In this document: in pieces, positions 54,268-62,412 of the stretch | Layout of the letters: the number at the start of each line of letters is the position of its first letter | Numbering within the stretch: position 1 is the stretch's first letter | From: Jatrophihabitans endophyticus | GTDB taxonomy: Bacteria > Actinomycetota > Actinomycetes > Mycobacteriales > Jatrophihabitantaceae | Length of the DNA stretch: 64,000 nucleotides | NCBI RefSeq assembly: GCF_900129455.1 | Contig: NZ_FQVU01000002.1 | Span: 620,001 to 684,000 of the forward strand | Direction of reading: 5' to 3' | The notes under the pieces: model-generated | Seen by the model: only the letters and a program-made list of their open reading frames with translations | Databases searched by the model: none | Told to the model about the DNA's origin: nothing | Made by a program: the position numbers and the translations under genes

Positions 54268-55379
54268 AGCCGCTCCAGCGCGGCGGTGCAGGTCACGACG
54301 TCGAACTCGGTGAGGACGCGGTGCCGCCCCGCGGCGCCGAGCCGACCCGCGAGGGCCGGGTCGGTGAGCAGCTGCTCGAGATTGGCATGGAGGGCGGCGT
54401 GGTCGCCCTCGGGCGCCAGCAGCCCGGTGACGCCGTCGCTCACCGCGTCGGTGACCCCGCCGTGCGCGTAGGCCACCGACGGCAGGCCCTGCAGCGCGGC
54501 CTCGAGGTAGACCATGCCGAAGCCCTCGGCGTCACCGTCGGCCGCGGTGCGCGACGGCTGCAGGTAGACCGCGCTCCGGGCGAGGACGTCGGCGACCTCG
54601 GCCGACGAGCGGTACCCCAGCAGCTCGACCGGGCCGTCCACCGCGGCGGCCGCGGCAGCCAGCTCCGCGTGCAGCGGACCCTCGCCCACGATGCGCAGCG
54701 GATGCTGGGCGCGCAGTGACGCGGGTAGCGCGCCCCAGGTCTGCAGCAGCTCGGTGACGCCCTTCTTGGGGACGAGCCGGCCGACGAACGCGACGCCGCG
54801 CCGCCGCGCGGGATCGGGCAGCGGATCGGTGTCGCGCACCCCGCGGGTGTCGATGCCGATGGGCAGGATGCGGATGCGGTCGGGATCGGCGCCCAGCGCG
54901 GCCATCCGCTCGGCGATGAAGCGCGACACGGCGACGAGGGCGCCGGCGGAGTCGAACGCCTGCCGCAGCCGGCGCCGGTACTCCCACCCCATCGGCGGCG
55001 GCAGCCGCGTCAGCTTGGTGACGTCGTAGCCGTGGCAGGTCGCGACGAGGGGGACGCCGAGCCGGGCCGCCACCGGCCGGGCGGACGTCGCGTCCAGCCC
55101 GAAGTGGGCGTGGACGAGGCGGACCTGTCGCTCGCGCAGGAAGGCCGCCGCGCGGCGGCGCAGGCCGATCGAGCCGGTGAGCTCGAGGCGCAGCTCGTGG
55201 TGGCGCGAGGGGCCGAGCAATGTGCGGTCGGCCGGGGTGAGCGGCTCGGCCACCGCCCGCAGGCCGAAGCGGACCGGCTCCCAGCGCCGCATCGCGGCGA
55301 CCTGGTCGCGGACGAACGTCTCCGACCCGGCCAGCCAGGCGTTGCGCCAGACCGCGACGCGGGGCCGGTCGGCGTCCAC
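54240..55379 (-). CDS. Family 4 glycosyltransferase (GT-B)
   Basis: A 379-residue retaining-type GT-B glycosyltransferase. The N-domain has LVHAHFGLDATSARPVA and CHGYDVTKL. The C-domain has VAFVGRLVPKKGVTELL and the E-x7-E element in GFGMVYLEAALQGLPSVA. It adds a sugar from a nucleotide donor to a lipid-linked or polymer acceptor. GTG start four bases before the end of the ABC ATPase gene, in the same direction, so it is the last gene of a five-gene run read leftward from 58928. Confidence 0.92.
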   Translation of the reverse strand: MDADRPRVAVWRNAWLAGSETFVRDQVAAMRRWEPVRFGLRAVAEPLTPADRTLLGPSRHHELRLELTGSIGLRRRAAAFLRERQVRLVHAHFGLDATSARPVAARLGVPLVATCHGYDVTKLTRLPPPMGWEYRRRLRQAFDSAGALVAVSRFIAERMAALGADPDRIRILPIGIDTRGVRDTDPLPDPARRRGVAFVGRLVPKKGVTELLQTWGALPASLRAQHPLRIVGEGPLHAELAAAAAAVDGPVELLGYRSSAEVADVLARSAVYLQPSRTAADGDAEGFGMVYLEAALQGLPSVAYAHGGVTDAVSDGVTGLLAPEGDHAALHANLEQLLTDPALAGRLGAAGRHRVLTEFDVVTCTAALERLYDEVAGSR

Positions 55380-55383
55380 CGGC

Positions 55384-56202
55384 TCAGGCGACGTCGTCGG
55401 AATCGTCGGCCTCGGTGTTCAGATCCGGGTCGTTGTAGGTGTCGGTGTCGACCTGGTACTGCTTGATGACGTCCTCGATCGGGCCGTCGGCGCGCAGCTC
55501 GCCGCCCTCGAGGTACAGGCCCCGCTCGCAGAACCGGCGCAGGTTGCCCGCGGAGTGCGAGACGAGGAACAGCGTCTGCCCCTCCTCGAGCAGCCACTGG
55601 ATGCGGGTGAAGCACTTCTTGCGGAACGCGGCGTCACCCACCGCGAGCACCTCGTCGACCAGCATGATGGGCTCGCGCAGCCGCGAGACGACCGAGAACG
55701 CGAGCCGCACCTTCATGCCCGACGAGAAGTGCTTGTAGGGCGTGTCCAGGAAGTCGCGCATCTCGGCGAAGTCGACGATCTCGTCGAAGCTCTCGGCGAT
55801 CTGCTCGTCGCTCATGCCGTGCAGGCCCGCCACCAGCGAGATGTTCTCGCGCGCGGTGAGGTCACCGGCGAAGCCGCCGGTGATGGCGATGAGGGGCGCC
55901 ACCCCGGCGCGGACGTCGACGGTGCCCTCGTCGGGGATGAGCACGCCCGCGAGCAGGCTCAGCAACGTCGACTTGCCCTGGCCGTTGCGCCCGACGACGC
56001 CGATCGCCTCGCCGCGGTGGATGTCGAACGAGACGTGGCGGAACGGCCAGAACTCGTCGGTGCGGGTGCCGGTCGAGCCCTTCGTGATCAGCTCGCGGAT
56101 GCTGCGGTGCCGGCGGCGGCCGCGGGAGAACTGGATGCCGACGTCGCGCAGCGAGATCAGCGGCTCGCCCGGCGCCGCCGGGGGGATGTCGAGTTCGCTC
56201 AC
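55384..56202 (-). CDS. Polysaccharide/teichoic acid ABC exporter ATPase (Wzt/TagH type)
   Basis: A 272-residue ATPase for glycopolymer export. Walker A is GRNGQGKST, the signature HFSSGMKVRLAF, and Walker B IMLVDEVLAVGD, all of the TagH/Wzt/RfbE subtype. ENISLVAGLHGMS is also characteristic. No Wzt carbohydrate-binding C-terminal domain is present, so export probably does not depend on chain-end recognition. GTG 56202 follows GGAGGTCTGAGC, just two bases after the permease stop. Confidence 0.95.
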   Translation of the reverse strand: MSELDIPPAAPGEPLISLRDVGIQFSRGRRRHRSIRELITKGSTGTRTDEFWPFRHVSFDIHRGEAIGVVGRNGQGKSTLLSLLAGVLIPDEGTVDVRAGVAPLIAITGGFAGDLTARENISLVAGLHGMSDEQIAESFDEIVDFAEMRDFLDTPYKHFSSGMKVRLAFSVVSRLREPIMLVDEVLAVGDAAFRKKCFTRIQWLLEEGQTLFLVSHSAGNLRRFCERGLYLEGGELRADGPIEDVIKQYQVDTDTYNDPDLNTEADDSDDVA

Positions 56203-56204
56203 GC

Positions 56205-57059
56205 TCAGACCTCCTTGAGCACCTGGCGCTCCAGGCGTCCGAAGGTGAACAGGCCGAGGACGAAGATGCCGACGCAGATGATCGCGGAGTGCCAGATGAT
56301 GGGCCAGCGGAACTCGGACGGGAAGAACGTCGCGCGGGCCATGGAGATCGGGCCCACCACCGGGTTGATGTGGTAGATGAACGTGAAGCCGTGCAGCTTC
56401 TTGGCCACCGTGTCGATGCTGTAGATGATCGGCGACATGTAGAACAGCAGCCGCAGCACGATCGGGATGACCTTCTCGGTGTCGCGCACCAGGATGTTGA
56501 TCGGCGCGAGCAGCAGCCCGAGACCGGCCAGCAGCACGAACATCATCACCCACGACAGCGGCAGCAGCAGGATGTGCCACGTGGGCTTCTTCGTGTAGAC
56601 GAGCGCGAAGATGACGACCACCGGCAGACTCAGGAAGTACTCGACGGCCTTGGAGCAGATCGAGCGCAGCACCCAGAGCTCGCGGGGCACGTTGCTGGAG
56701 CGCACCATCTGCGACTCGGAACGCAGGGCACGGGCCGCCCCGGTGACGCCGCCGTTGAACCAGGCCCACATCAGCTGCCCCATGACCAGGAACATGATGT
56801 AGGGGTTCTCGCCGGGCACGTTGCGCCCGAACACCTTGACGAAGATGAACCAGTAGACGGCGCTCATCAGCAGCGGGTCGAGCACCGTCCACACGTAGCC
56901 GAGCGCCGACCCGGCGTAGCGGACCTTGAGGTCGCGGCGCACCAGCAGGGTGAGGATGCGCCGGTACTGGGCCACCCGCTTGATCCGCTGGACGGCGGTC
57001 GCGCGCCCGGACCCGGAGGTGAACCCCTCGGGACGGCTGTACAGGCTGGCCGCGGTCAT
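56205..57059 (-). CDS. Polysaccharide/teichoic acid ABC exporter permease (Wzm/TagG type)
   Basis: A 284-residue ABC-2 membrane protein with about six membrane segments. RRDLKVRYAGSALGYVWTVLDPLL is the conserved amphipathic start of TagG/Wzm/RfbD proteins, and SSNVPRELWVLRSICSKAVEYF the cytoplasmic loop. It forms the exporter with the adjacent ATPase. The start ATG overlaps the nucleotidyltransferase stop by four bases. Confidence 0.95.
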   Translation of the reverse strand: MTAASLYSRPEGFTSGSGRATAVQRIKRVAQYRRILTLLVRRDLKVRYAGSALGYVWTVLDPLLMSAVYWFIFVKVFGRNVPGENPYIMFLVMGQLMWAWFNGGVTGAARALRSESQMVRSSNVPRELWVLRSICSKAVEYFLSLPVVVIFALVYTKKPTWHILLLPLSWVMMFVLLAGLGLLLAPINILVRDTEKVIPIVLRLLFYMSPIIYSIDTVAKKLHGFTFIYHINPVVGPISMARATFFPSEFRWPIIWHSAIICVGIFVLGLFTFGRLERQVLKEV

Positions 57060-57766
57060 GCCGGGCCGCCGTGGGTGCGCAGCGAGCGGTTGGCGCGCAC
57101 GAGGTCGTCGGGGGTGTCGACCTCGACGGCGTCCAGGGCGGAGATGTCCAGGGCGGCGACGCGCATGCGGTCGTGCTCGATGGCGAGCTCGATGCCGCGC
57201 TCGAAGTAGTCCTGGTCGGCCACCTCGGCGAGCCGACGCAGCAGCACCGGCTTGTCCGCCGCCGACACGTAGTTGACGCCGACGGCCTCGCCCAGGCCGC
57301 CGGTCACCGTCTTGGACAACTCGCGAATCCAACCCTCTTCGTCGACCGTGTACTTCACCTCTTCGTCGGCGACACTCGCGGTGTTGACGGCGACGAAGGA
57401 CTGCTGTGCATCGATGAGCGGAATCGTAAGAGCCAGCAGGGCCCGGTCGAACACCACGTCTCCGTTCATCCACAGCACGCCGCCGTCGTTCGTGGCGGCG
57501 AGGGCCCGGCGCAGGCTCTGCGAGGTGTTGGTCTCGTCGTAGGCCTCGTTGTAGACGAACACCGCCCCGGGGTGCGCCTCGAGGATCATCTCCAGCTTGA
57601 AGCCGACGACGACGTAGACCTGCGGATCCCCGAAGGTCTCGGCCACCTTGGCCAGCTGGCCGCCGAGGATGGTGCTGCCGTCGGCGAGGGGGGTCAGCGG
57701 CTTCGGGTGCGGTCGCCCGAGCCGGGTACCGCGCCCGGCCGCGAGGATCGCGACCTGCTGCCTCAT
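57056..57766 (-). CDS. Sugar/choline-phosphate nucleotidyltransferase (LicC-like)
   Basis: A 236-residue GT-A-fold nucleotidyltransferase. The signature AILAAGRGTRLG with PHPKPLTPL lies at the N-terminus, and WMNGDVVFD provides the metal-binding Asp. VFVYNEAYDETNTSQSLRRAL resembles the NxxYxxxNNxxSL element of LicC phosphocholine cytidylyltransferases, suggesting a CDP-alcohol-type product, but sugar-1-phosphate substrates remain possible. The C-terminal EVDTPDDLVRAN is typical. ATG 57766 is chosen; an in-frame ATG/GTG region ten residues upstream is an alternative. Confidence 0.85.
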   Translation of the reverse strand: MRQQVAILAAGRGTRLGRPHPKPLTPLADGSTILGGQLAKVAETFGDPQVYVVVGFKLEMILEAHPGAVFVYNEAYDETNTSQSLRRALAATNDGGVLWMNGDVVFDRALLALTIPLIDAQQSFVAVNTASVADEEVKYTVDEEGWIRELSKTVTGGLGEAVGVNYVSAADKPVLLRRLAEVADQDYFERGIELAIEHDRMRVAALDISALDAVEVDTPDDLVRANRSLRTHGGPA

Positions 57767-57812
57767 CGGGCCGCCGGCCCTGGGAGCGTGATGCACGTCA
57801 TGGCCGACCCGG

Positions 57813-58928
57813 TCATCGTCCTCCTCCGACCGGCACCCGCCGGCGTCGACCGCGGGCCGCCGTCACCGCGTCCGAGAACATCTCGGCGAGGAACCCGCTG
57901 CCCCACGACAGGTGCATGGTGACGAGCACGGCCGGGTACCAGGCACTCGCGCCGCGGGAGAGACCGCGGCGGCTGCGGGCGGCGCCGCCGAGGACGACGG
58001 CGAGGTAGCCGGCCGGTGCCGCGCCGGCGATCGCGCCGACCACCCGGTTGCGTCGTGTGGCGGCGTTGCCGATCAGCGTGGCCGCGGCGGCCCCGAGCAC
58101 GAACGTCGTCCCGGGGGCGGCGAGGTAGCGGGCGCTGGCGGTGGCCGGGTAGGCGCGGATGATCTGCCATCGCCAGCGTCCCGAGCCGTGGAACTGCGTG
58201 GCGAGCCGGCGCAGGTTGGGCCGCGGCCGGTACGTGACCTGCAGCCGCGGGTCGAACCACACCGTCTCGCCGAGGTCGCGGATGCGGTGGTTGAGCTCCC
58301 AGTCCTGCGCGCGGGCGAAGTGCTCGTCGAAGCCGCCGGTCTTGTCCAGGACGGAGCGGGTGAACACACCCAGGTAGACGGTGTCGGCCGGGCCGGCCTC
58401 CCCGCCGACGTGGAAGGGCACCGAGCCGAGCCCGATCGGCTCGGACATCGCCCGGGCGACGGCGCGCTCGAAGGTGGTGGAGCCCTCCGGGACCATCATC
58501 CCGCCCACGTTCGCCGCGCCGGTGCGCTGCAGGACGTCCACCGCGGTGCGGACGTAGGACGGCGGCAGCGTCGCGTGCCCGTCGGTGCGCACGACGACGG
58601 TGGTGCCGGGGCCGATGGCGGCGATGGCCCGGTTCAGCCCGGCGGGCGTCCGGCCGGTGGGGTTGTCGACGACCTGCATCCGGTCGGCGTGCTCGCGGGC
58701 CAGCCGATCGGCCAGGGCGCGGGTGCTGTCGCGGGAGGGCCCGACGGCGACGACGAGGTCCAGCGGGCCGTCGTAGTCCTGCGTGAAGACGCTCTCGACG
58801 GCCGCGGTGAGGTGCTTCTCCTCCTCCAGCGCCGTCATGATCACGGTGACCGTCGGCGGCGGTGCCGGGGACGACCCGACACCGGAGGCGTCCGCGGCGT
58901 CGGCGGCGTCGTCGGGGGCGGCGGACAT
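57813..58928 (-). CDS. Family 2 glycosyltransferase
   Basis: A 371-residue GT-A glycosyltransferase. After a low-complexity start (residues 1-25), VTVIMTALEEEKHLTAAVESVFTQ opens the GT2 domain. VVRTDGHATLPPSYV contains the DXD-like site (TDGH) and DEHFARAQDWELNHRIRDLG the base-containing region. Two or three hydrophobic segments near the C-terminus suggest membrane association, as in ExoA-like enzymes. It leads the exporter operon, 46 bases before the nucleotidyltransferase. Confidence 0.92.
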   Translation of the reverse strand: MSAAPDDAADAADASGVGSSPAPPPTVTVIMTALEEEKHLTAAVESVFTQDYDGPLDLVVAVGPSRDSTRALADRLAREHADRMQVVDNPTGRTPAGLNRAIAAIGPGTTVVVRTDGHATLPPSYVRTAVDVLQRTGAANVGGMMVPEGSTTFERAVARAMSEPIGLGSVPFHVGGEAGPADTVYLGVFTRSVLDKTGGFDEHFARAQDWELNHRIRDLGETVWFDPRLQVTYRPRPNLRRLATQFHGSGRWRWQIIRAYPATASARYLAAPGTTFVLGAAAATLIGNAATRRNRVVGAIAGAAPAGYLAVVLGGAARSRRGLSRGASAWYPAVLVTMHLSWGSGFLAEMFSDAVTAARGRRRRVPVGGGR

Positions 58929-59004
58929 ACCCCGAATCTAGCCGTCCCCGTTCCGGGAGCCCGGCAAGCTCGCGCGGCGAGCACGCTGGCTCACACCGGC
59001 GCGC

Positions 59005-60588
59005 TCATTCGCCGGGGATCTCCCAGGGCGCCTGGAGGGGGAAGTACTCGCCGAAGAACCGCGTCAGCGCCTCCTCGGCGACCACCGGGTCGATCTCCTC
59101 GGTGCCCATGTCGTTGAGGCAGAACGACTGCGGCCGGCGGCGCAGCACTCCGTCGAGTGCGCGCGGCGTCGTGGCCCGGCCGATGTCCTGGTACTGGTAG
59201 GTCCACTCGCCGGGGACGGCCCGGCCGAGCGCGAGCGCGTAGGACTGCTGCAGCGACGACGGGATCGAGTGGTCGGCCGGGTGCCGGAAGCGCGATCGGG
59301 CGACCGCCTCGAACAGCTCCGGGTGGCGCCGCTCCATCTCGGCCAGGACGCTGCGCAGCTGCGGGTGCGCGGCGTGCTGGTACTTACGGCGCACGGTCAG
59401 CCCGAAGTCGTGCTCGAGGAGGTCGCGCTGGTTCTTCGCCGCGGTGATCGCCGGCAGGTCGCGGGCCGTCGGCGGGTCGAGGTCGATGGTGTCCTTGGAC
59501 AGGAACACCTTCTGCAGCCCGTTGCCGAGGAAGAACAGCTCGGGCTCCACCGGCCGGCCGAAGAACATGTCGTCGTTGAGGTAGAGGTAGTGCTCGGCGA
59601 GGCCCTCGATGTGGTGCAGCCGCGACTCGATGGCGTGACTGTTGAACACGGGCAGCGCCGCGTGGTCGGGGAAGATGTCGCGGTGGTCGACCACCTGGAT
59701 CTTCGGGTGGGTGGTGTCGAGCCACTTCGGCACCTGGTCGTCGGTGACGACGAAGACGGTCCGCACCCAGCTCGCGTACATCGCCACCGAACGCAGCGAG
59801 TACCGCAGCTCGTCGCGGCTGGCGTAGCGCGAGGCATGGGCGGCCGAGGCGTTGAGGTCGCTGCCGGGGGCGTAGGCGGAGCGCCTCGCCTGCCACGCCG
59901 GGTCGTCGCCGTCGACCCACGTGTAGACGATGTCGATCGGCTCGGTGACCTCGAAGGCGTCGGGCCGCGGGTCGGCGACGACCCAGTGGGGGGTCGACGA
60001 CGTGGCCCGAGCCCAGGTCTCGGGCGTCAGGTAGGCGGCGACGCCGTTGCGCGACGGGGCGAGCAGCGTGCCGGGCCGGTGCTCGCCGCCCTCGGTGCGG
60101 CACGTGCCGGCGTCGGTCACGAGCGGCCAGAAGCCGATCTCGCAGCTGGTGTCGTCCCCGCACAGCACCTGGCCGCCGGGCGCGGCCAGGACCCGGTGCA
60201 CGGTGACGACGGGGGCGCGGTGGCGGCGGCTGCCCGCCGGCTCGACGACCCATCCCGGGCCGGCGAGGGCGCTGTCGAGCGCGGCCATCGCCGCCTCGCG
60301 GTCGGCGGCGGCGACCGCGACCTGGCGCACGGTGCGGTGGGGACCGGGCACGAGGGCGTGGGGGACGTCGCGGTGCGTCAGGGCGTCCACGACGGCGGCG
60401 GCGACCTCGGCGCGGACCTCGTGCGCGGCGAACGAGGTCACCGACTGGGGGGTGACCCCCCGGCCGACCCCACGGGAGACCGGCCGCGTCAACCAGGGGG
60501 TCTCGCGGTGCTGGAGTCGCTGCGCGCGTTGACGCATGGGTTCGGGGAAGCGGCCGAGCAGGCGTGGGTGGTTCAGCCGGCCCGCCAT
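59005..60588 (-). CDS. Stealth-family sugar-phosphate transferase (capsule type)
   Basis: A 527-residue Stealth protein. CR1 is IDIVYTWVDGDDPAWQ. CR2 includes SRDELRYSLRSVAMYASW and the HRDIFPDHAALPVFNSHAIE stretch. CR3 is AEHYLYLNDDMFFGRPV and CR4 is the late SFCLNDMG region. These enzymes move hexose-1-phosphate units from UDP-sugars to make phosphodiester-linked capsule. An N-terminal region of about 200 residues without assignment precedes CR1. ATG 60588 has an AGGAGG site six bases upstream, which settles the start. It is divergent from the LicD-methyltransferase gene (209 bases). Confidence 0.95.
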   Translation of the reverse strand: MAGRLNHPRLLGRFPEPMRQRAQRLQHRETPWLTRPVSRGVGRGVTPQSVTSFAAHEVRAEVAAAVVDALTHRDVPHALVPGPHRTVRQVAVAAADREAAMAALDSALAGPGWVVEPAGSRRHRAPVVTVHRVLAAPGGQVLCGDDTSCEIGFWPLVTDAGTCRTEGGEHRPGTLLAPSRNGVAAYLTPETWARATSSTPHWVVADPRPDAFEVTEPIDIVYTWVDGDDPAWQARRSAYAPGSDLNASAAHASRYASRDELRYSLRSVAMYASWVRTVFVVTDDQVPKWLDTTHPKIQVVDHRDIFPDHAALPVFNSHAIESRLHHIEGLAEHYLYLNDDMFFGRPVEPELFFLGNGLQKVFLSKDTIDLDPPTARDLPAITAAKNQRDLLEHDFGLTVRRKYQHAAHPQLRSVLAEMERRHPELFEAVARSRFRHPADHSIPSSLQQSYALALGRAVPGEWTYQYQDIGRATTPRALDGVLRRRPQSFCLNDMGTEEIDPVVAEEALTRFFGEYFPLQAPWEIPGE

Positions 60589-60797
60589 GCGCAACCTCCT
60601 CTCACCGTGCCGTTCGCCCGCAGGTTACCGGCCGTACGCCGGGTCGTCCGAAACGCGGTTCGGTAGCGTTCAGGCCGCACGTCGCCGCGCAGCGCTCGGT
60701 GCGGGCCCGGCCAGACCGGGCCCGCGGGGCGCCGACGAGACGTGCCAGAGCCGTCATTGAGTCCGGAACCGCGAGTCCGAAAGAGGCAGCCACCACC

Positions 60798-62402
60798 ATG
60801 ACCAGCACGCACGCCGGGCCCGTCGGCAGCAACGGTCTCGTCGAGACCTTCGACCGCGACACCGTCAGCGGGTGGGTCGAGGTCTCGCCCGACGCCGAGC
60901 CCACGCGCGTCACGCTGCACGTCGACGGCACCGAGGTGGACGCGGCGTTCGCCGCGGACCCGGCCGAGCGCCACGTGAGCGGCACCGCCCGGCAGTTCTC
61001 CTTCGCGCTCGCCGACCTGTGGGACTTCGTCGGCCCCGGCAACCGGTTGTCGGTGCGAGTGGGGACGCGCGCCCTGCCGATCGCCGGCAGCGGCATGGTG
61101 CACGTGCCCGACGCCGCCGGCACGCGCACGCCCGCCGATCTGGCCCAGCGTCTCGCCGCGGGCGAGGTGTTCAGCCGCACCGGCGCGCTGCAGCTGTCCA
61201 AGACGCTCGACACCGCCTGGCAGGGCGGGGTGCTGGAGCTCTACGGCCGGGTGCGCGCCTACCTGGCCGAGGCCTTCGGCTACGACGCCGTGCTGGCGTA
61301 CGGCACGCTGCTCGGCGCCGTGCGCGAGGGCGGCTTCATCGGCCACGACCTCGACTTCGACGCCGCCTTCGTGTCGTCGCACCGCGACGCCGCGGCCGCG
61401 GCACGCGACCTGCGCGACATCGGCTTCGCCCTCATCGACGCCGGCCTCGGCGTCCACGCCCGCCCCACGTCGTTGAAGATCACCGTGCCCGACCAGCCGG
61501 GCGTGCTCGTGAACCTGTACCACCTCTACGTCGACGAGAGCGGGACGGTGCAGTTCCCGCACGGCGTCGCCGGCAGCGGGACGCTCGCGCCGTGGAACAC
61601 GACCGAGGAGGTCGACTTCGCCGGCGCCAAGGCGCTCGTGCCGAGCGGTGCCGACACCGTCCTCGAGCACGTCTACGGCCCCGACTGGCGCACCCCGAAC
61701 CCGGGCTTCAGCTGGGCGACCGAGCGCACCGCGCAGGCCAGCGACGGGTTCCTGCCCGCGCCGGTCGTCGAGGAGATCTACTGGGCCGACTTCTACGCCC
61801 GCACCGTCTACACCACCGGGTCGACGTTCCAGCAGCTCGTGCAGTCGCGCACCGACGTCCCCGACACGGTGGTCGACATCGGCTGCGGCGACGGGCGCGA
61901 CTCCTACGCCTTCGCCGGCGGCGGCCGGGCGCGGGTCACCGGGCTCGACCGTTCGCACGTGGGCGTCCGGCAGGCCACCAGGAAGGCCGAGCAGATGGGC
62001 TACGGCGGCACGCTGTCCTTCAGCGCGTGCGACGTCGGCGACGCGGCGCTGCTGCGCCAGACGCTGCAGGCGGCTCGCGGCGGGGACGCGCCAATGACGT
62101 TCTACCTGCGCTTCTTCCTGCACTCGATCCCCGAGGACGTGCAGAAGGTGCTGATGGGCGTCGTCGCCGAGTGCTCGCGGCCGGGCGACTACATCGCCGC
62201 CGAGTTCCGCACCGACCGGGACGAGACGATCGCCAAGGTGCACGGCAACCACTACCGGCGCTTCCAGAACGGGCCGGCCTTCGGTCGCTCGCTGCGCGAG
62301 ACCTACGGCTTCACCCCGCTGCTCGAGCAGGAGGGCAACGGCTTCTCGCCCTACAAGGGCGAGGACCCGCAGCTGTACCGCGTCATCGCCCGCCGGGGCT
62401 GA
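60798..62402 (+). CDS. LicD-type phosphotransferase fused to a methyltransferase
   Basis: A 534-residue three-part protein. Residues 10-105 form a beta-rich module (SGWVEVSPDAEPTRVTLHVDG). Residues 150-305 match LicD-type transferases: AYGTLLGAVREGGFIGHDLDFD carries the metal-binding acidic residues. Residues 335-534 are a Rossmann methyltransferase with the SAM loop VDIGCGDGRDS at 359-369. LicD proteins attach phosphocholine or related groups from CDP donors to surface glycans. Fusion to a methyltransferase suggests the added group, or its amine, is methylated; this is inference. Flanked by two Stealth genes on the other strand. Confidence 0.85.
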   Translation: MTSTHAGPVGSNGLVETFDRDTVSGWVEVSPDAEPTRVTLHVDGTEVDAAFAADPAERHVSGTARQFSFALADLWDFVGPGNRLSVRVGTRALPIAGSGMVHVPDAAGTRTPADLAQRLAAGEVFSRTGALQLSKTLDTAWQGGVLELYGRVRAYLAEAFGYDAVLAYGTLLGAVREGGFIGHDLDFDAAFVSSHRDAAAAARDLRDIGFALIDAGLGVHARPTSLKITVPDQPGVLVNLYHLYVDESGTVQFPHGVAGSGTLAPWNTTEEVDFAGAKALVPSGADTVLEHVYGPDWRTPNPGFSWATERTAQASDGFLPAPVVEEIYWADFYARTVYTTGSTFQQLVQSRTDVPDTVVDIGCGDGRDSYAFAGGGRARVTGLDRSHVGVRQATRKAEQMGYGGTLSFSACDVGDAALLRQTLQAARGGDAPMTFYLRFFLHSIPEDVQKVLMGVVAECSRPGDYIAAEFRTDRDETIAKVHGNHYRRFQNGPAFGRSLRETYGFTPLLEQEGNGFSPYKGEDPQLYRVIARRG

Positions 62403-62412
62403 GCGCCGCCGG

